Made by a program: the position numbers and the translations under genes. Source: Clostridiales bacterium (lineage in GTDB: Bacteria; Bacillota_B; Dehalobacteriia; UBA4068). Taken from it: a stretch of 11,533 nt of DNA. Each line of letters opens with the position of its first letter. The first letter of the stretch is position 1. Shown here one piece after another: positions 1 through 5,160 of this stretch. The notes below the pieces were generated by a model, which was not told the DNA's origin, ran no database searches, and saw nothing but the letters and a program-made list of their open reading frames with translations. The stretch lies in NCBI GenBank assembly GCA_009782975.1, contig WRIA01000004.1, positions 1 to 11,533 of the forward strand, read 5' to 3'.

Positions 1-366
1 TATAAGCAGTTTTGCAATATATTCAAATTTCTCTTCACTGTATCTAATGTCAATGGTAGCCTGATCGGCTATAAGGAAAGTAGCATGGCCGGCATGAGGA
101 TCAAAATCTAAAGCGGCAAAAGACATATCCCGTCCACCATGCCAATTTGATATATACTCGTTCCAGGCTTTAGTTAAATTATTTCGCCACTCTGCCTTGA
201 TAGTATGCGGGGCGCAGCTATTATCAATTATCGCATCGGCATTAGCCAGGGTTTTTTCCGCGTCTTTTTCGCTGGCGTTCTTTCTGAGGTTGTTGTCGTC
301 AATAGTTCTCATGCGCTGCACAGTTTTAACAGCGCCTTTGGCAGCAAGGGAGCCCGGTTCACTCAT
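1..366 (-). CDS. Unrecognised protein at the end of the visible eCIS operon (partial, N-terminal 122 residues)
   Basis: An open frame starts with ATG at 366 and has no stop before the window edge, so 122 residues are visible and the C-terminus is missing. The start is well supported: GGGAGGG lies a few bases upstream, and the ATG sits inside the end of the preceding DUF6760-like gene (ATGAGTGA, start before stop), implying translational coupling. The first 40 or so residues are polar and rich in Lys, Arg, Asp and Glu and look helical. Residues 60-80 hold several Trp residues and a WHGGRD stretch; after that comes a mixed alpha/beta-looking segment. There is no signal peptide, membrane segment or LysM motif, and I do not recognise the family. 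It occupies the place where eCIS loci usually continue with LysM, baseplate or spike genes or carry a lineage-specific gene. It could be a structural accessory or a cargo protein. Existence of the gene is likely; its function is unknown. Confidence 0.75.
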   Translation of the reverse strand, partial: MSEPGSLAAKGAVKTVQRMRTIDDNNLRKNASEKDAEKTLANADAIIDNSCAPHTIKAEWRNNLTKAWNEYISNWHGGRDMSFAALDFDPHAGHATFLIADQATIDIRYSEEKFEYIAKLLI

Positions 367-523
367 AGCTTTCCCTCCCTTCGCCTTGAGTAAGCTTTAA
401 TGTCTCCAAAATCCAACGCTCCCGCTCAAAATGATCCATTTCCATCAGCCGCTCGTAGGACCAGCCCAGATGCAAGGCCAAAAAGGCTACCTCCTCGTAA
501 AGCCGGTCCGCCGAGCGGAGCAT
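359..523 (-). CDS. Small DUF6760-like eCIS protein (54 residues)
   Basis: A 54-codon gene too short for most ORF cut-offs. Its ATG (523-521) overlaps the TAA stop of the upstream gene as TAATG, and its TGA overlaps the next start as ATGAGTGA, so it is translationally coupled on both sides. The N-terminal half reads SADRLYEEVAFLALHLGWSY, followed by a charged EMDHFERERWILE helix. This pattern (a DRLYEEVAF-like start, an H-x(1-3)-W near residue 20, then an RxRW segment) is what I associate with the DUF6760 proteins that follow the tail-assembly protein in many eCIS operons. The biochemical role of the family is not established to my knowledge; a part in tail assembly is inferred from its conserved position. 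The family call comes from pattern memory, not a search. Confidence 0.82.
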   Translation of the reverse strand: MLRSADRLYEEVAFLALHLGWSYERLMEMDHFERERWILETLKLTQGEGRESYE

Positions 524-891
524 TATTCCCCCGGCGCGTCACCTATAGGGATAACAGGCTTGCCGCAGTGGGGGCAAACGGCGCCGGAATAGGGGTTTTC
601 CGCCGCGTTTATTTGGCTGTAAAAGTTTTGCAGATAATTAAGGTCGGCTATGTACAGGTTTTCTATAACCTTGGGCGTTATCATAGCCACATCGCCTAAG
701 GATGTTATTACACGGGAAAGCAGCAGGATTATAAGATAAGAGCGGTTGGACTGCACGCGCGGGTCTTTTAGGGGTACTATCTCGTCGGCGGCGGTGGCCC
801 GCCGCATAGTACCCTCCCTATGCAGAACGCCGTCGCCGTCCAGGTATCCGGTGGGCAGGGTAAAGGGAAACTCCACCATAAAATTTTCCAT
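523..891 (-). CDS. eCIS tail-assembly-chaperone-like protein with C-terminal CPHCG motif
   Basis: A 122-residue protein immediately after the tube gene; only a few bases (AAAAGGAT) separate the tube stop from this ATG. The N-terminal half (FPFTLPTGYLDGDGVLHREGTMR, shown in two parts: FPFTLPTGYLDGDG then VLHREGTMR) and the following ATAADEIVPLKDPRV segment resemble the family annotated as phage tail assembly protein in eCIS loci, distantly like Mu gp41-type tail assembly chaperones. The middle (residues 50-95) is helical. The C-terminus has CPHCG at 106-110, a single Cys-x-x-Cys pair, so a metal site would need a partner or a dimer. The likely role is to help polymerisation or length control of the tube. 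Start choice is uncertain: the Shine-Dalgarno is only about 2 bases from the first ATG, and Met5 is an alternative. Its stop overlaps the next start (TAATG). Confidence 0.85.
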   Translation of the reverse strand: MENFMVEFPFTLPTGYLDGDGVLHREGTMRRATAADEIVPLKDPRVQSNRSYLIILLLSRVITSLGDVAMITPKVIENLYIADLNYLQNFYSQINAAENPYSGAVCPHCGKPVIPIGDAPGE

Positions 892-897
892 ATCCTT

Positions 898-1320
898 TTA
901 CCCCCGTTCGATACGCTCGCATACCAGCGTCAGTGATTCTATGGCTACATCCTTGCCCAAACCGCTGAAATCCGGGCCCTTCCAGGCGCTGGGCCAGGCC
1001 TCATAGAAATTCCAGCGCACTTTTTCCTCCCCGTCTTCCCCCATAAGCAGCACAGAGCAATTTTTGCGTTTTGGATTGCCCTGTACGGCGTTAAAATGCC
1101 AGTCGTACATCTCCCGGGAATCGGTTACGCCCCATTTAAGCACGATATCGCTGTAATTTACCTTGCCGGTCAGTTTGCGCACGGTAGCGGGGTCGCCGCC
1201 CTCGCGGTACTGCACCACCTCTATGCTGGAGCCCAAACCGCTGCAATCGGAAAAACCGGCCTGCACGATCTGATCTATTTCCAACAGGAATCTAAAATTT
1301 CTATACGGATCGTTACGCAT
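898..1320 (-). CDS. eCIS inner tube protein (T4 gp19-like, Afp1/Pvc1 type)
   Basis: A 140-residue protein of the T4 gp19-like tube family, a typical length. The start reads MRNDPYRNFRFLLEID, then GFSDCSGLGSSIEVVQYREGG, which I split here as GFSDCSGL and GSSIEVVQYREGG; this is the classic tube N-terminus (NFRFxVEID, F-x-x-CSGL, E-x-x-x-YREGG). The middle has LTGKVNYSDIVLKWGVTDS and a DWH motif, and the end reads NFYEAWPSAWKGPDFSGLG, again diagnostic of hexameric tube proteins that stack inside the sheath. AAAGGAGG lies 8 bases upstream of the ATG. The gene sits directly after the sheath gene, as in other eCIS operons. Only one tube gene is visible; Afp and PVC loci have two or more (Afp1, Afp5), so another may lie beyond position 1. 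Confidence 0.95.
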   Translation of the reverse strand: MRNDPYRNFRFLLEIDQIVQAGFSDCSGLGSSIEVVQYREGGDPATVRKLTGKVNYSDIVLKWGVTDSREMYDWHFNAVQGNPKRKNCSVLLMGEDGEEKVRWNFYEAWPSAWKGPDFSGLGKDVAIESLTLVCERIERG

Positions 1321-1391
1321 ATTACAAATCCTCCTTTAAAAGCAGTGATTAGTGGAAACTAGGGATTAGGGAGTAGGGCTTTCCCCTTATC
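1321..1391 (-). other. Sheath-tube spacer with degenerate CCCTA repeats
   Basis: The only sizeable gap between the sheath gene and the genes downstream of it (71 bases). On the coding strand it contains several CTA(A)TCCCTA- and ACTAATCACT-like units in a row, followed by the tube gene's AAAGGAGG. Just after the sheath stop is a small AGGG-GAAAG-CCCT stem with no U tract. I see no gene here. The spacer could tune processing or relative expression of sheath and tube, but this is inference. Confidence 0.4.
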
Positions 1392-3338
1392 TTACTCGCT
1401 TATGGAAGGGCCGCCGGGTTGCTGTATCACGCGGAAGATCACAAATTCTGCCGGCGTTACGGGGTACAGCACCACCTCTATAGTCAACTTGCCCAATGCG
1501 CGCACGCTGGGCGGGTTAAGCTCCTCGTCAACCTTTACCTTAAAGGCGTCTCCCGGTGTTGCGCCAAAGAGCGCGCCGTCCCGCCATACGCCGGTTAAAA
1601 AGTCGGATACCTGACGCTTTACCGTAGCCCACAAAGAGGGGTTATTTGGCAGAAATACCGCAAAGCGCGTGGCCTCCTGTATGGAGTTTTCCACATATAA
1701 CAGCAATCTGCGCACATTTATGTAACGCCACTGTGTCTGGCTGGAATCCGTAAGGGTGCGCCCGCCCATAATGGTGACGCCGTTGCCGGGTACATTAACT
1801 ATGGCGTTTACGCCGGATTCGTTAAGCAAACCGTGTTCGGTATGATTAAGGATGCTTACCGGGCCAAGGCTGCCGTTAATAACTTCGTTGGCGGGCGCTT
1901 TATGAACGCCCTTTTTATCGTCGGTACGCGCATATACCCCCGCTATATGGCCGGAGGGCGGAACCTTTACGCGGCCTTGGCCCAGGGGATGAGGTATCTC
2001 TATCCAGGGATAGTAGACAGCCCCGTAACTGCTGGAACCAAAGCGTTTACGCTGATCTATAGCGCTGCCCACCGAAAGATTAGCGGCGCAATCCAAAACC
2101 GCAAAGCGATCCCCCATGCTTGCGCAGTGTTCCAGCAGGGCTAACTGTACTATGGGGTCGTTAGGGTCAAAGCTTGACGCGTCCGGTACGCAGACTATGT
2201 TTACCCGTACTTTTTCCAAAGCGGTGATGGCGTCTTTATAATCCTGCGGGGTTATACCGCCCAGGCTGTCGTTTACGCCGCCCGTAAGGGTGCCTATAAA
2301 AGTGGGGTCGGGCAGGTTATCCGGCGGCTGGCTGGGGTTGGGCGGGTCGGCGGGGGTTATAAACACCGGTACGGAACCGCCATCCCCAATAACCTTTTCG
2401 TAGTAGCGCGAATGATACGGTACGGTGGAAAGACCTTTGTATTCATCCTCTTTAGTGCCTTGGGCCATCTTCAGGCTGAATTCCAGGCTTTTTACATAGA
2501 TATCTTCAGCGCCATCCTTAAGGCTGAAGGCGCCCTGCAACGCCGAGCGCAGCAGCACGGTTTGCCCGTCCAAGGACTCCACCAGCCCGAACACCTTAAT
2601 ATCTTCCCCGTCTGCTTCCTGGCTTATTTCCAGGTAGCTGCCCGGCTCAAGCTTATCGGTATTATCCAGCCGCAGCCGCTTTTTACCCTGCGGGTCGTCC
2701 AGCCTTACGTTTATGCCGCCGCCGCCAAATTTGCCCAGTAAGGCGGTCTTTAGGATGACGGTAACGCCGGCCACCATTGCTACCTGTGCTTCCTCCGAAA
2801 TAATGCCTTGGGAAACGCGAAGCTCATCGCCAGCGCAAAACAGCTTGGCGTCATCCTCGTCTTTCATGGTAAGCTTTAGCTGATCGGTGGAAAGCCCCTC
2901 CGCCACGGCGGAGCATTGTACTGCGGTGGTCTCACAAAGATGAGCTTGGGCTGTTTCCACCTTTATGCCGTTGCCCTGTTTGCCCTCGTTGCGGGCCGTA
3001 ACAATAAATACCGGATACCCCTTGGCGGAGCTATCCGTTACCGCAAGGGATGCGCAGCGCGCCGTGCCTACCCGTACAAAACAGCACCTGCTGCCGCCGT
3101 TTTCAAAGAAACCGCGCACAGCATGGGTCGCATATACAGGCGTATCGTAGCTGTAACCTCCAAAAACCTCGGTAAACTGAGTCCAGTTGGTAACGAACAG
3201 CGGGGTATTGATAGGACCGGATAGCGCCGGGCCTACAATGGCGGCAACGCCGGTGGAAACGCCGGGAATCGGCCCCGGCATATCTTCCTCCTGCATATAC
3301 ACCCCCGGAGCCCTTTCTACTACATTAAATGCTGACAT
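1392..3338 (-). CDS. eCIS contractile tail sheath protein with an inserted duplicated module
   Basis: A 648-residue sheath protein. I chose ATG 3338 because GAAGGAGGGG lies just upstream and residues 9-21 (RAPGVYMQEEDMP) then fall where sheath N-termini begin; a frame-extended start at 3386 would add 16 unrelated residues. Residues 1-100 are a standard N-terminal domain (PGVYMQE, GVSTGVAAIVGPALSGP, VTNWTQFTEVFGG). Residues 380-648 are the conserved C-terminal assembly domain, with PNNPSLWATVKRQVSDFL, GVWRDGALFGATPGDAF and a final beta segment ending in VIQQPGGPSISE; these carry the inter-subunit handshake in contractile tails. The protein is longer than Afp2-4 (about 350-450 residues). The extra length is mostly residues 110-350, where two similar segments of about 50 residues (154-204 and 221-273) suggest an inserted duplicated beta module. 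The sheath contracts to drive the inner tube into a target. Confidence 0.96.
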   Translation of the reverse strand: MSAFNVVERAPGVYMQEEDMPGPIPGVSTGVAAIVGPALSGPINTPLFVTNWTQFTEVFGGYSYDTPVYATHAVRGFFENGGSRCCFVRVGTARCASLAVTDSSAKGYPVFIVTARNEGKQGNGIKVETAQAHLCETTAVQCSAVAEGLSTDQLKLTMKDEDDAKLFCAGDELRVSQGIISEEAQVAMVAGVTVILKTALLGKFGGGGINVRLDDPQGKKRLRLDNTDKLEPGSYLEISQEADGEDIKVFGLVESLDGQTVLLRSALQGAFSLKDGAEDIYVKSLEFSLKMAQGTKEDEYKGLSTVPYHSRYYEKVIGDGGSVPVFITPADPPNPSQPPDNLPDPTFIGTLTGGVNDSLGGITPQDYKDAITALEKVRVNIVCVPDASSFDPNDPIVQLALLEHCASMGDRFAVLDCAANLSVGSAIDQRKRFGSSSYGAVYYPWIEIPHPLGQGRVKVPPSGHIAGVYARTDDKKGVHKAPANEVINGSLGPVSILNHTEHGLLNESGVNAIVNVPGNGVTIMGGRTLTDSSQTQWRYINVRRLLLYVENSIQEATRFAVFLPNNPSLWATVKRQVSDFLTGVWRDGALFGATPGDAFKVKVDEELNPPSVRALGKLTIEVVLYPVTPAEFVIFRVIQQPGGPSISE

Positions 3339-3401
3339 TGTTTCCCCTCCTTCTTTTGCTGTGGTTTGGCAAATGGTACATAACAAACATCCTGATGGCG
3401 A

Positions 3402-3968
3402 TCACTTTAATTGGTAACCTATTTGCACTTCCTCCACCAGATGATCGTAGCTCTCCTGAACAGCGGGGAGCGAGACCGTGGCGCAGAAAGAAAACGCCGT
3501 ATGAAAGGCGCACCCGGCGGAGACCCAAAATTCCGGCCGGTTTTGGAATACGTTTTTGGGAAACTCTATAACCGGAGCGGGAAGGTCGTCGGCCTTAAGC
3601 GGTGCGGGGATAAACGCCGCGGGCAGCTTGGAAAAGGAGGAAAGCACCCTGTACGCCTCACTTAAAAGCTCCTGCTGTATAAGGGAGGCCTCGTTTGTAT
3701 CCCCCGTGGCGGGCCAGGCCGAAACTATATAAGTACACTTAAGTCTAAGAGGCGGTTTAAGCGCAAAAAAGCCGAACTCCGAGCGGTCGTATTCCGGCTC
3801 ATTGGATCGCAGTTCGGCGTTTTCCGCCATATCGGACAAAAAAATGTTCAAGGCGTTTCGCCCGCTTACAGCACCCGGCAGGGAAAAAGACATCACAGGA
3901 TTTTCCGGCATACCGGAAAGGCGGGATAACAAAAATGCGCCGAGCGATTCTGTAAATAATCTTAACAT
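3402..3968 (-). CDS. DUF4255 / Pvc16-type tail terminator (cap) protein
   Basis: A 188-residue protein, first gene of the visible eCIS operon. The N-terminus (MLRLFTESLGAFLLSRL), a GRNALNIFLSDMAENAELRSN segment (here GRNALNIFL then SDMAENAELRSN), then PPLRLKCTYIVSAWP and QQELLSEAYRVLSSF match the DUF4255 layout: an N-terminal helix, a beta strand with KCxYIVSAW, and a helix with LL-x-EAYRVL. In Afp and PVC the equivalent protein (Afp16, Pvc16) caps the distal end of the tube and sheath and limits particle length. GGGAGGAGGA lies about 10 bases upstream of the ATG. A strong promoter lies about 70-100 bases upstream and a 63-base spacer leads to the sheath gene. Having the cap gene first, directly before the sheath, is common in Gram-positive and other non-PVC eCIS loci. 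Confidence 0.9.
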   Translation of the reverse strand: MLRLFTESLGAFLLSRLSGMPENPVMSFSLPGAVSGRNALNIFLSDMAENAELRSNEPEYDRSEFGFFALKPPLRLKCTYIVSAWPATGDTNEASLIQQELLSEAYRVLSSFSKLPAAFIPAPLKADDLPAPVIEFPKNVFQNRPEFWVSAGCAFHTAFSFCATVSLPAVQESYDHLVEEVQIGYQLK

Positions 3969-4035
3969 GAGGGGAAATTCCTCCTCCCGGCGCTTGTTTT
4001 AGCAATGGTTACACTATAATATGCAAATATAAATC

Positions 4036-4065
4036 ATTATAACATGCATCCATAAAAGCTGTCAC
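4036..4065 (-). promoter_or_regulatory. Extended -10 sigma-A promoter of the eCIS operon
   Basis: On the minus strand: -35 GTGACA (4065-4060, 5 of 6 to consensus), an 18-base spacer, then TGT-TATAAT (-10 at 4041-4036, 6 of 6, with the extended TGn). The predicted start of transcription is near 4029, giving a leader of about 60 bases before the cap gene. The match predicts expression by the housekeeping sigma factor unless a repressor acts. Confidence 0.75.
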
Positions 4066-4285
4066 TGATTTCATCAATAAATTCATAAAAATTTAAGATT
4101 TTTTATAAATTTTACACAACAGACCGCAGTTTTTGCAAAATATAAAGGCCGTGCAAATAAAATATCAAAGGTGCGTAATGCTTTTCGTCCCGCGTTTTAT
4201 AGCCTTTTTTACCAGGCGTTTGCATAAAATGTAAACAGTTTGATTGTAATTTTATTGCTAAAACTAACAATATTGAAAATAATTA
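4066..4285. other. AT-rich divergent spacer without a gene
   Basis: The space between the two divergent promoters (220 bases) is strongly AT-rich, with poly-A and poly-T runs, and has no credible coding frame or RNA gene. It could carry upstream activating A-tracts or bind nucleoid proteins. I see no clear operator palindrome in it. Confidence 0.5.
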
Positions 4286-4314
4286 TTGACCACTAAAATA
4301 AAGTTTTATATAAT
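4286..4314 (+). promoter_or_regulatory. Sigma-A promoter of the lipoprotein gene
   Basis: TTGACC (4286-4291, 5 of 6), a 17-base spacer, TATAAT (4309-4314, 6 of 6). Transcription should start near 4321, leaving an untranslated leader of about 127 bases before the lipoprotein ATG. No known riboswitch was recognised in that leader. Confidence 0.75.
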
Positions 4315-4448
4315 GTAATCATATATATCGTAAACTGAACGCCTAAATTGCACGGTTACAGAAAAAATCTCAACAAGCCGTTTTATTGTACTAAAAACGA
4401 TTTGCCGCTTACTTTTGGTTTTTGATATTAAACTGGGAGGATATTAGC

Positions 4449-4994
4449 ATGAAACTGACCGCAGCCTTGCTTATTTTATGCCTGATAACCGGTTTTATTG
4501 CCGGGTGTTCGCAAATTGTTGCGCCGGAAGCGGAATTTGAGGCAGACGCCGCTTTAAGCCCGCAGGCGGATATTGCGGCAGAAGAGCCCGCCTTAGCCGT
4601 GGCAAAAGCCGCCCCTGTTACGGAGATATACGGAACTGATGTGGTAAGGATAAAAGACAAGCTGTTTATGGCCCAATGCGAAGATATTATGGCGAACCCG
4701 GAAAAGTATAGGGATAAAACCATAATACTGGAGGGCATGTATGCGGATTATATAAATTACAACGGCAGGTTTATACAAAATGTTTACCGCAAAACGCCCG
4801 GTTGCTGCGGCGACGACGGCGGGCCCTATGGTTTTGAATTTATGTACGACGGCGAGCGGCCCGAGCCTAACGACTGGATAGAGGTAGTGGGTACAATAGA
4901 AATGGTGGATTTTACTTACGGGCAGTATGTGGCTTTGCGCTTAAGCAAGCTTACTGTTATGGACGAACGCGGCCAGGAGTTGGTTGTGGATTAG
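4449..4994 (+). CDS. Small lipoprotein with a probable OB-fold domain (TIGR03943/DUF1980 C-terminal-like)
   Basis: A 181-residue predicted lipoprotein. I placed the start at 4449 because GGGAGG lies 8 bases upstream and the protein then begins with a textbook type II signal peptide: Met-Lys, a hydrophobic stretch, and the lipobox IAGC with the lipidated Cys at residue 20. Residues 25-55 are an Ala/Glu-rich linker. Residues 75-181 look like a small beta barrel: a TIILEGMYADYI strand, PGCCGDDGG around the Cys119-Cys120 pair, GFEFMYDG, then NDWIEVVGTIE and a final strand. The CC plus DWIEVVGTIE pattern resembles the C-terminal half of TIGR03943/DUF1980 proteins, where the domain's role is unclear. 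It is probably anchored to the outer face of the membrane. It lies 166 bases upstream of the metalloprotease gene on the same strand and may share its transcript. The family assignment is tentative; the lipoprotein call is firm. Confidence 0.85.
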   Translation: MKLTAALLILCLITGFIAGCSQIVAPEAEFEADAALSPQADIAAEEPALAVAKAAPVTEIYGTDVVRIKDKLFMAQCEDIMANPEKYRDKTIILEGMYADYINYNGRFIQNVYRKTPGCCGDDGGPYGFEFMYDGERPEPNDWIEVVGTIEMVDFTYGQYVALRLSKLTVMDERGQELVVD

Positions 4995-5160
4995 TTTACG
5001 GGTATGCCGCCTGTAGCATACGGGCGGCGCGCGTATGGCCGTTAGTTTATGTTTCGTCTTTGTCGCCTGCCGTATGTACGAAAGGAGGTGGCCGTATTCT
5101 GAAGGGGAAATGATTTTTTGCACCGGTCGCTAAACTTTGTTTTAAGAAAGGACGAAAACG
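4995..5160 (+). promoter_or_regulatory. Spacer with competing hairpins and a possible leader peptide
   Basis: The gap before the metalloprotease gene holds two overlapping inverted repeats: GTATGC/GCATAC (5002-5007 with 5016-5021) and GCCGCC/GGCGGC (5006-5011 with 5023-5028). They cannot form together. Further on is a strong orphan Shine-Dalgarno AAAGGAGGTGG (5081-5091) and a tiny frame, ATG 5110 to TAA 5133 (MIFCTGR), preceded by GAAGGGGAA; an in-frame ATG at 5074 would make it 19 residues. I see no good promoter and no U tract. It may be a regulatory leader or simply spacer. Confidence 0.35.

Noticed and set aside
3339..3386. Upstream in-frame start for the sheath protein adding 16 residues
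   Set aside because: The added residues include the Shine-Dalgarno region and do not resemble sheath N-termini; GAAGGAGGGG immediately before ATG 3338 fixes the start there.
1..3968. Prophage or R-type bacteriocin instead of an eCIS
   Set aside because: DUF4255 cap and DUF6760-like genes beside a gp19 tube are features of eCIS loci; no head, lysis or phage regulatory genes are visible. The missing left part leaves a small doubt.
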